Shown here piece by piece: positions 32,779 to 41,899 of a stretch of 64,000 nt of DNA. Each line of letters begins with the position of its first letter. Within the stretch, counting starts at the first letter, position 1. The DNA is taken from contig JAEWBN010000022.1 of assembly GCA_023391095.1 (NCBI GenBank), positions 62,001 to 126,000 on the forward strand, read 5' to 3'. The position numbers and the translations under genes are program-made. This stretch comes from Pseudomonadota bacterium. GTDB taxonomy: Bacteria > Pseudomonadota > Alphaproteobacteria > Rhizobiales > Devosiaceae. The notes beneath the pieces were generated by a model. It had not been told where the DNA came from. It saw only the letters and a program-made list of their open reading frames with translations, and searched no databases.

Positions 32779-33591
32779 CTATGCGCAAGGCACGCCTCGG
32801 CCAGCGGCAGCCGCCTGCAATCTCAGCCTGGCCTCGCCAACAGCCGGCGTCAGCATATATCCGGTCTCGATATCGCCGATCATCAGGGCGTGCGATCGAG
32901 GCAGGAACAACCACATGTAGCCAATCAAGGCGCAGAGGACACCGTCCAGGAGATCCTGGTCCGCCTTGCTTGGAGGCCTAGCGAGCCGATGGTGCCCACA
33001 CCAGACCTCCAGGTCCGGGATACCAAGAGTAGCACCCACAGCCGAGACACAGGTCAGCACAGCGCCCCAGTGTTCGATGCGGAAGGTCTTGCGTCGTCCG
33101 GGGTTGTAGCGTGGGCCCATCAGTCGACCGCAGAACTCGGCGCTCAGACTGGGCAGCGCCAGAGCCGGAAACACCTCGGCGATGAACATTCCCGAGCTTG
33201 CCACGCGTGCGCCCTCCGGATTCTCGGTCGCGCCGAGCGCGTCCTTGAATGCCCATACGGGAGCATCGTCATCGAACATGCCTTTCTTGGATCGATTGGC
33301 AGGCTGAACGCCACCCCCGACCCAGGAAATGAGCGAAGCGGCCACCTTGTCGACCGGGCGTGACCCCGTGGCATTGGGAACGATCGTCGGCTGGTCGAGT
33401 GCGACGAAGCACCGCTCGAATTGCCGCCGCTCCTCTTCGATAATCGCGAGAGCCTGTGCGAAGCTGGACAGTCGGGGCGCGACGAATTCCGTAGGCTGGC
33501 CTTCGACAACCCTTATGATGCTCACCGCGCCCGGCGCCTTGACCTGGTCGGTCCAGGCCGAGTCAAAGCCGATGACTGAAGTGCTGCTCAT
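32779..33591 (-). CDS. DUF429-domain protein
   Basis: A 270-aa protein with the RNase H-like DUF429 signature: an opening beta strand VIGFDSAWTD with its Asp, CFVALDQPTIVPN in the middle, and a DLLDGVLCALIGYMWLF helix near the end, where family members place another Asp. Function of the family is not established; the fold suggests a nuclease. I start it at the ATG 33591 because AGGGG precedes it and the conserved strand begins seven residues later; the longer frame to 33702 has no such support. It is the first protein gene on the chromosome side of the tRNAs. Confidence 0.75.
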   Translation of the reverse strand: MSSTSVIGFDSAWTDQVKAPGAVSIIRVVEGQPTEFVAPRLSSFAQALAIIEEERRQFERCFVALDQPTIVPNATGSRPVDKVAASLISWVGGGVQPANRSKKGMFDDDAPVWAFKDALGATENPEGARVASSGMFIAEVFPALALPSLSAEFCGRLMGPRYNPGRRKTFRIEHWGAVLTCVSAVGATLGIPDLEVWCGHHRLARPPSKADQDLLDGVLCALIGYMWLFLPRSHALMIGDIETGYMLTPAVGEARLRLQAAAAGRGVPCA

Positions 33592-33986
33592 CGCGTCCCC
33601 TGACGCGCGCTGATGACGATCACCATGTTCCAAGCAGGCTGTACGATATCCACCAGGCAAGCTTAGGGCCCGGAGTGTGATGGCAATGGAGGCTGGACGC
33701 AAGAGACCACATGGTCGTTGACGATGATGCTCGGCATCGGTCTATTCCAGTCAAAGTATATAGGACGATCAATGCTGACCGGCCAATTGCGCCCCAAGAG
33801 GTTGGATGCATCTGGGGATGCAATGACCCTCAACTGCAGCATTCGGTCATCGAAGTCGCACCATGAGCGCTAGGGCGTAACAGATGGCCCGCAAACCCCG
33901 GTCTCGCGAAAGGCCCCGGGGTTGCTTTGGACGCGTTTTTCGATGCTCTATGACCAGGCCTATCCTGATCGCGCGGGCAGATAGCG
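33592..33986. other. Intergenic region with a terminator-like hairpin
   Basis: No gene is supported in this ~395 bp. A hairpin at 33894-33923 (AACCCCGG pairing with CCGGGGTT) closely resembles the tRNA-Pro terminator, including the TCTCGC in the loop, and may end transcription of the RTX gene that reads toward it. The rest, including the DUF429 upstream region, shows nothing I can name. Confidence 0.5.
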
Positions 33987-35223
33987 CTAAAGAATGAAGT
34001 CGGTGGCGCTGAGGTTCAGCCGGCCTTCAAGCACGAAGATCAGGTCAACCGCCTTGTCGCCGTCGACATCGGCCATGACCGTGGTCGTCGTCGCATCAAG
34101 CCGATAGCGCAGTTGCCCACTTTCGCCCGTGAAGCCGCTGGTCCCGCGGAAGGCGAAGGCCTGGTTGCCGGCAACATTGCTGCGCGCGTCGATGGCGCTG
34201 AGGTCGAGCCTGTCGCTCTGGCCGCTGCTGAAATCGGTGATCACATCCCGGCCTGCCGAGGCGGAATCCAGCAGCGACAGAAAAATGAATTTATCGGCAC
34301 CCGATCCGCCGGTCAAAATATCGCGCCCACGCCCGCCGGTGAGATTGTCGTTGTTGCCGCCACCGAGCAGCGTGTCGTTGCCGTTTCTGCCCAGAAGAGC
34401 GTCGTTACCATTCCCCCCGCTGAGCGTATCGTCTCCGTTGCCGCCATCGAGGTCATTGCTGGTATTGCTGCCCGACAGTTTGTCGCCAAAGCGGGACCGA
34501 GCAGGTTTTCGACGGAAACAAAAATATCGCCATCAGCTTCGCCCCCTGTACCGCGGCCAAGGCTGAGGCTGGCATTGACTGCTGCCGGAGCAAACTCATA
34601 GGAAGCGGTGTCCGTACCACTGCCGCCATCAAGCAGGTCGGCGCCACCGCCACCGACGAGGAGGTCGTTGCCGTCCCCACCATAGAGCTGGTCGGCCATA
34701 CCGTCATCGGCCTGCAGAATACCCGCGTTGGCCGCTCTGGTATTGATGAACACCGTGTCATCGGCGCCGTTGTACAATGTCTGCAGGCTCAGAAAGCTTC
34801 GGCTCAGGCTCATCGGGTTGTGACCGAACAGAATGTCATTGCCGGCATTTCCATGAATTGTGTCAGACCCGGCGCCACCGAGGACGAAGTCGTCCCCCGC
34901 CCCGGCATAGACTTCGTCATTGCCAGCCTGCGCATTGACAAAATCGCTTCCTCCTCCTGCGAAAATGAGGTCGCCGGAACGCTGGCAACAATGTGGTCGT
35001 CCCCTGATCCTTCTCCGGCCACATCCAGATCCGGCGCTAGATCGCCGAAAATGATCGCACCGCCGGTGACGGATAGGGAAAAGTCTGGGGCGCCACCGGA
35101 CTGGAGGTTGAGATCGATGATGTCACTGCCTTGTCCACCCACGAGTGTCAGCGGGCTTGTGAGGGAAATCCAGACCTCATTTTGAATGACGTCGTTTCCG
35201 GCACCAAAGCTCTGCTCGATCGG
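33987..35223 (-). pseudogene. RTX (hemolysin-type Ca-binding repeat) protein gene, frameshifted
   Basis: Three frames together encode about 410 residues of RTX protein. The first reads GAGNDVIQNEVWI and GGQGSDIIDLNL, then must shift near 34,975 to give AGAGDDFVLGGAGSDTIHGN. The second part carries YGGDGNDLLVGGGGADLLDG and shifts again near 34,494 to NGDDTLSGGNGNDALLGRNG and TGGRGRDILTGGSGADKF. The serralysin-type C-terminus (FIFLSLLDSASAGRDVITDF and an ending ATDFIL) is a type I secretion signal region. Both shifts are single missing bases in C runs. No start codon is visible before the stop at 35224, so the 5' end may also be lost. Confidence 0.82.
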
Positions 35224-35673
35224 CTACACCACGCTGGATGGAGCTACTAACTGTCGCAATGCCAATTTCCTGTAATTTCTACATGACCTAGGCCGGAATT
35301 CCAGCAGTGTACAGTAGTCTAAACTTGTCTAAAACGCCGAAATGACGCCAATTTCTGACAAATCATTCAATTTACTGAGTATGAACATTTTTCTGCGTCC
35401 GTTATTTACTTTCAACGCCCAGCATTCACGGAATGACGTATGCCCACAGGGCTGGGCACGTAACCGCGCGGTGCTACACGCTTACTGCGGGCGTTGCCTG
35501 ACCGGACATTCACCACCAAAACCCCAGCGTTTCCGGCATTTCCGCGGCGGGTTTTCACAGTCACAAAACTGATAAGCGACTGAAATAGGTATGCAGCCAA
35601 GGCGATGACGTTTGGGGTCTCGCCTCCTGTCGGGGTGTCAGTCTGGCATCCTGCTTACGCAAAGGAACACTCA
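35224..35673. other. AT-richer intergenic region upstream of ugpB
   Basis: About 450 bp with clearly lower GC than its surroundings, separating the RTX gene and ugpB, which are transcribed away from each other. It must hold both promoters. I looked for a Pho box (CTGTCAT direct repeats), expected if ugp answers to phosphate starvation, and found none that I would call. No gene is supported. Confidence 0.45.
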
Positions 35674-37035
35674 ATGCGATCCAATCTTGCTTGGCTTTCT
35701 GCCAAGGGCTTCCGCACGCCTGCTCTGTGCTTGTCTGCCGGCCTCGCCGCACTCATCGCCGCGACCCCGGCCATGGCACAGACCGAAATCGCCTGGTGGC
35801 ACGCCATGGATGCCGAGCTCGGTGAGCGCCTCGAAGCCATCGCCCAGGACTTCAACGACAGCCAGTCCGAATTCAAGGTCGTGCCGACCTACAAGGGCTC
35901 CTATGCCGAAACCCTGACCTCGGCCATCGCCGCCTTCCGCGCCAATGAGCAGCCGGCCATCGTGCAGGTCTTCGAAGTCGGCACCGGCACCATGATGGCT
36001 GCCAAGGGCGCCGTGACCCCGGTTTACCAGCTGATGCAGGACAATGGTCAGCCCTGGGATCCGTCCGGTTTCCTCGCTCCGGTCACCGGCTATTATTCGG
36101 ACCCGGAAGGCAACATCCTGTCGCTGCCGTTCAATTCCTCGACCCCGATCATGTACTACAACAAGGACGTGTTCGAGGCTGCCGGTCTTGACCGTGAGAC
36201 CGCGCCGCGCACCTGGGCCGAGGTCGAGGCCATGAGCCGCCAGATCGTCGAATCCGGCGCTGCCGATTGCGGCTTCACCACCGGTTGGATCAGCTGGGTG
36301 CAGCTCGAAAACCTCTCGGCCCTGCACGACCAGCCCTATGGCACGCTGGAAAACGGCTTTGCCGGTCTCGGCACCGAATTCACCTTCAATGGCCCGGTTC
36401 AGGTCAAGCACTTCGAAAACCTCAAGAAATGGGCTGACGAAGGCCTGTTCCAGTATGGCGGCCCGGGCGGCGGCGCCGACGCGCCTCCGAAGTTCTATTC
36501 TGGTGAATGCGCCATCTACATGAACTCCTCGGCCTCGCGCGCCGGCGTCATCGCAAATGCGAAGGACTTCGAGGTCGGCTTTGCGCCCCTGCCCTTCTAT
36601 GACGACGTGATCGCCGAGCCGAAGAACTCCATCATTGGGGGCGCCACCCTCTGGGCGCTCAATGGCAAGTCCCCGGAAGTGTACAAGGGCGTTGCCGAGT
36701 TCTTCACCTACCTCTCGGGTGCTGAAGTGCAGGCCGAATGGCACCAGGCAACCGGCTATCTCCCGATCACCAATGCTGCCTTCGCTCTGGGCCAGGAACA
36801 GGGCTATTACGAAGCCAATCCGGGTTCGGAAGTCGCCATCGAGCAGATCACCCGCGGCACCCCGACGGCCAATTCCAAGGGCATCCGCTTCGGCAACCTG
36901 ACCCAGGCCCGCTCGGTCATCGACGAGGAATTCGAAGCCCTGCTCGGCGGCACCAAGTCGGCCCAGGAAGCTCTCGACGCTGCTGTTGCCCGTGGCAACC
37001 AGATCCTGCGCGATTTCGAAGCCGCCAACCAGTAA
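35674..37035 (+). CDS. ugpB: sn-Glycerol-3-phosphate ABC transporter, substrate-binding protein
   Basis: A 453-aa periplasmic binding protein with a signal peptide ending ATPAMA-Q near residue 38. The mature part starts TEIAWWHAMDAELGERLEAI, typical of UgpB, and includes FNSSTPIMYYNKDVFEAAGL and AIYMNSSASRAGV. It delivers glycerol 3-phosphate or glycerophosphodiesters to UgpAE. The start at 35674 is supported by AAAGGA eight bases upstream. It leads the ugpBAEC-ugpQ operon; a hairpin after it likely sets its higher expression relative to the permeases. Confidence 0.95.
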   Translation: MRSNLAWLSAKGFRTPALCLSAGLAALIAATPAMAQTEIAWWHAMDAELGERLEAIAQDFNDSQSEFKVVPTYKGSYAETLTSAIAAFRANEQPAIVQVFEVGTGTMMAAKGAVTPVYQLMQDNGQPWDPSGFLAPVTGYYSDPEGNILSLPFNSSTPIMYYNKDVFEAAGLDRETAPRTWAEVEAMSRQIVESGAADCGFTTGWISWVQLENLSALHDQPYGTLENGFAGLGTEFTFNGPVQVKHFENLKKWADEGLFQYGGPGGGADAPPKFYSGECAIYMNSSASRAGVIANAKDFEVGFAPLPFYDDVIAEPKNSIIGGATLWALNGKSPEVYKGVAEFFTYLSGAEVQAEWHQATGYLPITNAAFALGQEQGYYEANPGSEVAIEQITRGTPTANSKGIRFGNLTQARSVIDEEFEALLGGTKSAQEALDAAVARGNQILRDFEAANQ

Positions 37036-37049
37036 GCCGCATCGCCTTC

Positions 37050-37121
37050 GGCCCCCGTCCTTGCTGGCGGGGGCCTTTTGCCGACGCAGATCCTGCGCGG
37101 CCGGGGCCCTCTGCCCCGGCC
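37050..37121 (+). terminator. Intercistronic attenuator hairpins between ugpB and ugpA
   Basis: GGCCCCCG (37050-37057) pairs with CGGGGGCC (37068-37075) followed by TTTT, a terminator-like structure. A second stem, GGCCGGGGC/GCCCCGGCC at 37099-37121, lies just before ugpA. Such structures after a binding-protein gene commonly stop part of the transcription or protect the 5' message, giving more binding protein than permease. Confidence 0.7.
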
Positions 37122-37142
37122 TATTCCCGGAGCCGCCAGTCC

Positions 37143-38027
37143 ATGCAGACCAAGCGCACCATCTTTCCCAATACTGTCCTGCCCTATGCGCTTCTGGCGC
37201 CGCAGCTGGCCATCACGCTGATCTTTTTCATCTGGCCGGCCCTGCAGGCGGTCAAATCGTCCTTTGAGCGCGAAGACCCGTTCGGTTTCCGCACCACTTT
37301 CGTGTGGTTCGAAAACTATGCCCGCGTCCTCATGGACCCGCTTTATCTCAATTCAGTCGGTCGCACGGCCATCTTCGCGATTTCCGTCACCGCGCTATCC
37401 ATGACCGCCTCGCTGCTCCTGGCCGTCTGCGTCAATCGCGTGCTGCGCACCAACCGGCTCTATACGACGCTGCTGGTTTGGCCCTATGCAGTGGCCCCCG
37501 TCGTGGTGGGCATTCTCTGGTGGTTCATGTTCAACCCCAGCATCGGCATCGCGCCTTATGTCATGCGCGGCCTCGGCATCGACTGGAACCACCGGCTCGA
37601 TGGCAACCAGGCCATGTTGCTCGTCGTCATGGCCGCCAGCTGGAAGCAGATTTCCTACAACTTCCTGTTCTTCCTTGCGGGGCTGCAGTCCGTGCCGCAA
37701 TCGCTCAGCGAAGCGGCCGCGATCGATGGCGCGGGCCCACTCAAGCGGTTCTGGACCATCGTTTTCCCGCTGATCTCGCCCACGACCTTCTTCCTCCTCA
37801 TCGTCAACATCAACTACGCCATGTTCGACACGTTCGGGCTCATTGATGCGACGACGTCGGGTGGTCCGGCACAGGCAACGAACATCCTCGTCTACAAGGT
37901 CTATGCCGACGGCTTCCTCGGCCTCAACATCGGTTCGTCGGCCGCCCAGTCGGTCATTCTCATGCTCATCGTCATTGCGCTCACGGCGGTCCAGTTCCGC
38001 TTCGTCGAGCGGCGCGTACAGTATTAG
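37143..38027 (+). CDS. ugpA: sn-Glycerol-3-phosphate ABC transporter permease UgpA
   Basis: A 294-aa inner-membrane permease with six membrane segments (first: YALLAPQLAITLIFFIWPAL). The EAA loop that docks on the ATPase is SEAAAIDGAGPLKRFWTIVF. Length matches E. coli UgpA (295). I take the ATG at 37143 rather than longer frames upstream, because the first membrane segment should begin close to the N-terminus. It forms a heterodimer with UgpE. Confidence 0.95.
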   Translation: MQTKRTIFPNTVLPYALLAPQLAITLIFFIWPALQAVKSSFEREDPFGFRTTFVWFENYARVLMDPLYLNSVGRTAIFAISVTALSMTASLLLAVCVNRVLRTNRLYTTLLVWPYAVAPVVVGILWWFMFNPSIGIAPYVMRGLGIDWNHRLDGNQAMLLVVMAASWKQISYNFLFFLAGLQSVPQSLSEAAAIDGAGPLKRFWTIVFPLISPTTFFLLIVNINYAMFDTFGLIDATTSGGPAQATNILVYKVYADGFLGLNIGSSAAQSVILMLIVIALTAVQFRFVERRVQY

Positions 38028-38038
38028 GAGGCATAGGA

Positions 38039-38887
38039 ATGGTCGAAAATCGCCCCATCCTGTCCATCATCACCCACGCCATTCTGATCCTGGGCGTCAT
38101 CGTCGTCGCCTTCCCGGTCTATCTGGCCTTCATCGCCTCGACCCACACGACCGGCGACTTTGTCAGCGGACTCGTACCCCTTCTGCCCGGCCCGCATCTG
38201 GTCGAAAACTACTGGCATATGCTCACTGTCGGCATTTCCAGCGCCGGTGCACCGCCGCTCTGGATCATGCTGCTCAATTCGCTGATCATGGCGATCACCA
38301 TTGCCATCGGCAAAATCGCGATCTCGCTGATCTCGGCCTATGCCATTGTCTATTTCCGCTTCCCGTTCCGGCTTCTCGCCTTCTGGATCATCTTCATCAC
38401 CCTGATGCTGCCGGTCGAGGTGCGCATCATCCCCACCTTCGCCGTGGTCGCCAATCTGGGCCTGCTCAATTCCTATCTGGGCCTGACCCTGCCGCTCATC
38501 GCTTCGGCAACGGCAACCTTCCTCCTCCGCCAGTTCTTCCTCACCGTGCCGGATGAATTGATGGAAGCGGCGCGCGTCGATGGGGCGGGCCCCCTCAAAT
38601 TCTTCCGCGACATCCTCCTGCCGCTCAGCCGCACCAACATTGCCGCGCTGTTCGTCATCCTCTTCATCTTTGGATGGGTGCAGTATCTCTGGCCGCTGCT
38701 CGTCACCACCGACAGCCGCTATTACACCGTCGTCATGGGCATCAAGCGCCTCGCCGCCACCGCCGACGGCGAACCCATGTGGCACTTGGTCATGGCCGCC
38801 GTGATGCTCGCCATGCTGCCCCCCGTCCTCGTCGTCATCTTCATGCAGCGCCTGTTCGTCAAAGGCCTCGTGGAAACGGAGAAATAA
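38039..38887 (+). CDS. ugpE: sn-Glycerol-3-phosphate ABC transporter permease UgpE
   Basis: A 282-aa permease, the length of E. coli UgpE (281). It has six membrane segments starting with ITHAILILGVIVVAFPVYLA and an EAA loop MEAARVDGAGPLKFFRDILL. The ATG has AGGAGG seven bases upstream overlapping the end of ugpA, so it is well translated. Pairs with UgpA in the membrane channel. Confidence 0.95.
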   Translation: MVENRPILSIITHAILILGVIVVAFPVYLAFIASTHTTGDFVSGLVPLLPGPHLVENYWHMLTVGISSAGAPPLWIMLLNSLIMAITIAIGKIAISLISAYAIVYFRFPFRLLAFWIIFITLMLPVEVRIIPTFAVVANLGLLNSYLGLTLPLIASATATFLLRQFFLTVPDELMEAARVDGAGPLKFFRDILLPLSRTNIAALFVILFIFGWVQYLWPLLVTTDSRYYTVVMGIKRLAATADGEPMWHLVMAAVMLAMLPPVLVVIFMQRLFVKGLVETEK

Positions 38888-38890
38888 GTC

Positions 38891-39925
38891 ATGGCCACCA
38901 TCAATCTGGTCGACCTCAAAAAAGACTACGGCAACACGCCGGCCGTCAAAGGCGTCAACCTCGACGTCGCCGATGGCGAGCTGATCGTGCTGGTCGGCCC
39001 TTCCGGCTGCGGCAAGTCCACCCTGCTGCGCATGGTCGCTGGGCTTGAAAGCGTCACCTCCGGCCGCATCGAGATCGGCGGCCGCGACGTGGTCAAGGCC
39101 GAGCCGGCCCAGCGCGACATCGCCATGGTGTTCCAGAACTATGCGCTCTATCCGCATATGAGCGTGCGCGGGAACCTCGAATACGGCCTAAAGAACCGCG
39201 GCACGCCGCGCGAGGAAATCGACCGTCGCGTCAAGGAAGCCGCCGACATTCTCGAGATCGGGCCGATGCTCGATCGCAAGCCGCGGCAATTGTCCGGCGG
39301 CCAGCGCCAGCGCGTCGCCATGGGCCGCGCCATCGTGCGCGAGCCGGCGGCCTTCCTCTTTGACGAGCCACTCTCCAATCTCGACGCCAAGCTGCGCGTG
39401 CAGATGCGGGTGGAAATCCGCAAATTGCAGCGTCGTCTCAAGACCACCAGCCTCTACGTCACCCACGACCAGCTCGAAGCCATGACCCTGGCCGACCGTC
39501 TGGTGGTGATGAACGGGGGCCTCGTCGAACAGATCGGCACACCCACGGAAGTCTACGACCGCCCGGAAACCCTCTTCGTTGCGGGCTTTATCGGATCCCC
39601 GCCGATGAACCTCATTGCGGTCTCGGCCTTCGGCGGCCTCACCGGCCTGCCCGCCAATACCGACATTGTCGGCGTGCGGCCGGACGCAATCCTGCTTGCC
39701 GCGCCGGAAGAGCCGCATATCAGCGCCTCGGCCACCGCCGAACTGCTGGAACCGGTTGGCGGGGAGAGCCACCTCCATGTACGGCTGGCTTCCGGCGAGC
39801 CCGTCATTCTTTCGGTGCCCGGCCGTCCGGATATTGCCGAAGCATCGACGCTTACCATCCACCTGCCGCTTTCGGCTCTTCATCCTTTCAATGCACAAAC
39901 CGGCCGGCGCACCGATAATGCCTGA
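38891..39925 (+). CDS. ugpC: sn-Glycerol-3-phosphate ABC transporter ATPase UgpC
   Basis: A 344-aa MalK-type ATPase. Walker A VGPSGCGKSTLLRMVAG, signature LSGGQRQRVAMGRAI, Walker B AFLFDEPLSNLD and the switch His in LYVTHDQLEAMTLADR are complete. The C-terminal 100 residues form the TOBE/regulatory domain (FIGSPPMNLI, GVRPDAILL). It starts three bases after ugpE stops and overlaps ugpQ by 8 bp. Confidence 0.95.
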   Translation: MATINLVDLKKDYGNTPAVKGVNLDVADGELIVLVGPSGCGKSTLLRMVAGLESVTSGRIEIGGRDVVKAEPAQRDIAMVFQNYALYPHMSVRGNLEYGLKNRGTPREEIDRRVKEAADILEIGPMLDRKPRQLSGGQRQRVAMGRAIVREPAAFLFDEPLSNLDAKLRVQMRVEIRKLQRRLKTTSLYVTHDQLEAMTLADRLVVMNGGLVEQIGTPTEVYDRPETLFVAGFIGSPPMNLIAVSAFGGLTGLPANTDIVGVRPDAILLAAPEEPHISASATAELLEPVGGESHLHVRLASGEPVILSVPGRPDIAEASTLTIHLPLSALHPFNAQTGRRTDNA

Positions 39926-40694
39926 CCTTTCGCAAGACGATTCGATCATGACCACCACGCCCCTCCCCGGCCCCCTGCCCTCCGAAGTCCAGGCCCATCG
40001 CGGCGCCTCAGCCATCGCGCCGGAAAACACCATTGCCGCCTTCCGGGCCGCCGCCGAACAGGGCGCGCGCTGGGTGGAACTCGACGTGGCTTTCAGCGCC
40101 GATGAAAAGCTCATCGTCATCCACGACGACAGTGTCGACCGCACGTCATCCGGCACGGGTGGTCTGGGCGCGCTCACCGCCGCCGAAATCACCGCGCTCG
40201 ATGGCGGCTCCTGGTTTGATCCGCGCTTTGCCGGCGAAGCCATCCCGACGCTTGAAACGGCACTCATGGCCCTGGGGGAACTCGGTCTCAGCGCCAATGT
40301 CGAAATCAAGCAGCATCCCCACCACAAGTCGCTGGACCATCTGGTCCATACGGTGCAGGAAGCCATCTCCCGCCGGGCGGCGCAGACCGACATCATGATT
40401 TCGAGCTTCGATCCGGAATGCCTCCGGGCCATGCACCGGCTCGAGCCGGAACTTGAAATGGCCATGCTGTGGGGCCGCGTCCCGGATGATTGGGAAGCCC
40501 GTCTTGGCGACATTCCCGCCACCACGATCCACGCCCACTACAAGGGGCTTTGCATCGGCCTGCTCGAACAGACCAGGGCCAGGGGCATCAAGGTTCGCGC
40601 CTGGACCTGCAACAACCCCATCGAGGTCGTGTCCTTCTGGGATGCAGGCCTCACCGGTGTCATCACGGACAATCCCGCGCTCTTCCTGAAATAG
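39918..40694 (+). CDS. ugpQ: Glycerophosphodiester phosphodiesterase UgpQ
   Basis: A 258-aa cytoplasmic GDPD that hydrolyses imported glycerophosphodiesters to glycerol 3-phosphate and an alcohol. Active-site motifs are AHRGASAIAPENTIAAF (His-Arg, Glu), WVELDVAFSADEKLIVIHDD with the metal Glu/Asp and second His, and VEIKQHPHHKSL. The start at 39918 overlaps the ugpC stop; the ATG at 39948 is an alternative and would give 248 aa, nearer E. coli UgpQ (247). Neither has a strong ribosome site. Confidence 0.93.
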   Translation: MPDLSQDDSIMTTTPLPGPLPSEVQAHRGASAIAPENTIAAFRAAAEQGARWVELDVAFSADEKLIVIHDDSVDRTSSGTGGLGALTAAEITALDGGSWFDPRFAGEAIPTLETALMALGELGLSANVEIKQHPHHKSLDHLVHTVQEAISRRAAQTDIMISSFDPECLRAMHRLEPELEMAMLWGRVPDDWEARLGDIPATTIHAHYKGLCIGLLEQTRARGIKVRAWTCNNPIEVVSFWDAGLTGVITDNPALFLK

Positions 40695-40801
40695 GGTCCG
40701 GTATCGATCCGGGACGGCGCGTCCTGTCCAACATGTGAAGGACGCACCGGAACCGCCGTCAGCAACCGCGCATTCTGGGGAACACAACCCCCGGATGCGC
40801 C

Positions 40802-41845
40802 ATGAAACTGCCTGTCATCGCCTTCGACCGTATGCGCGCCGACGAAATCGCTCCGGCGCCCACCCTGGCCTTCTCCTCCGATGATCAACCCGGCTGGAAA
40901 CGCCTGCGCAAGGGCACCGGCTTTGCCTATCGCTCCCCCGATGGCGACCGCCCGGACGAGGCCACCATTGCCCGCATCCGCGCCCTCGCCATCCCCCCGG
41001 CCTGGACCGATGTGTGGATCTGCACCGATCCCTGCGGCCATATCCAGGCCACCGGCCGGGATGAGCGAGGCCGCAAGCAATATCGCTACCATGCCGACTG
41101 GACGCAGCATCGCAGCGCCACCAAGTTCGAAACGCTGAGCGCCTTTGCCAAGGTGCTGCCCGGGCTCCGGCTGCAGGTGGAGGCCGATCTGCGCCGCCGC
41201 ACTCTCGGCTATGAGCGCGTCGTTGCCTCGGTCGTCTGGCTCCTCGACAACAGCCTCATCCGCGTCGGCAATCCCACCTATGCGCGGGACAACAAGAGTT
41301 TCGGCCTCACCACCCTGCGCCGCCGCCATGTGGAAATCACCGGCAGCCGGCTGCATTTCCAGTTCAAGGGCAAGTCCGGCAAGGAATGGCGCCTGCAACT
41401 GGCCGACCGCCGCATCGCCAATCTTCTCAAGACCCTTCAGGACATGCCCGGTCAGGACCTCTTCAAATATGAGAGCGAGGCCGGCATGTGCACCATTTCC
41501 TCGCGCGACGTGAACGACTACCTCGCCGCCTTTGCCGGGCCCGGCTTCACCGCCAAGCATTTCCGCACCTGGGCCGGCACGGTGCGCGCCTTCGGGCTTT
41601 TTGCCGATACGCCGCTGCCAGAGACGAAAACCGCCCAGACCCGCGCCATCAATGCGGTGATCGATCAGGTCGCCGCGCGCCTGGGCAATACGCGCACCGT
41701 CTGCCGGCAGGCCTATATCCACCCCAGTCTGCCCGAGGCCTGGCAGGCGGGCACGCTGCGCCGTTCGGGCCGGCTCAAGCCCATCGAGGGCCTCGACGAT
41801 GACGAGGTCGAAACCGCCGCCTTTCTGCGCCGCCTCAACCGCTAA
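40802..41845 (+). CDS. DNA topoisomerase IB (poxvirus type)
   Basis: A 347-aa type IB topoisomerase that relaxes supercoils through a 3'-phosphotyrosine link. The N-terminal domain contains IPPAWTDVWICTDPCGHIQA; the catalytic domain shows YARDNKSFGLTTLRRRHVEI (Arg, Lys), FTAKHFRTWAGTV and the nucleophilic Tyr in VCRQAYIHPSLPEAW. Length fits bacterial TopIB (330-370). It stands alone between ugpQ and a shared terminator and is not an essential topoisomerase in relatives. Confidence 0.93.
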   Translation: MKLPVIAFDRMRADEIAPAPTLAFSSDDQPGWKRLRKGTGFAYRSPDGDRPDEATIARIRALAIPPAWTDVWICTDPCGHIQATGRDERGRKQYRYHADWTQHRSATKFETLSAFAKVLPGLRLQVEADLRRRTLGYERVVASVVWLLDNSLIRVGNPTYARDNKSFGLTTLRRRHVEITGSRLHFQFKGKSGKEWRLQLADRRIANLLKTLQDMPGQDLFKYESEAGMCTISSRDVNDYLAAFAGPGFTAKHFRTWAGTVRAFGLFADTPLPETKTAQTRAINAVIDQVAARLGNTRTVCRQAYIHPSLPEAWQAGTLRRSGRLKPIEGLDDDEVETAAFLRRLNR

Positions 41846-41853
41846 AGACAAAA

Positions 41854-41877
41854 AAGGCCGGTGTTTCCACCGGCCTT
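41854..41877. terminator. Bidirectional terminator between topIB and bioY
   Basis: AAGGCCGGTG (41854-41863) and CACCGGCCTT (41868-41877) form a perfect 10-bp stem with a TTTC loop. On the minus strand it runs into TTTTTT, a good end for bioY; on the plus strand the T tract is weaker. Confidence 0.88.
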
Positions 41878-41899
41878 CTGCAATTGGTTTTGCTGGCGC

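Noticed and set aside
35224..35673. Pho box upstream of ugpB
   Set aside because: No pair of CTGTCAT-like repeats with 11-bp period could be identified.
39188..40525. Long antisense frames across ugpC/ugpQ and other core genes
   Set aside because: These mirror GC-rich codon structure of real genes on the other strand and carry no motifs.
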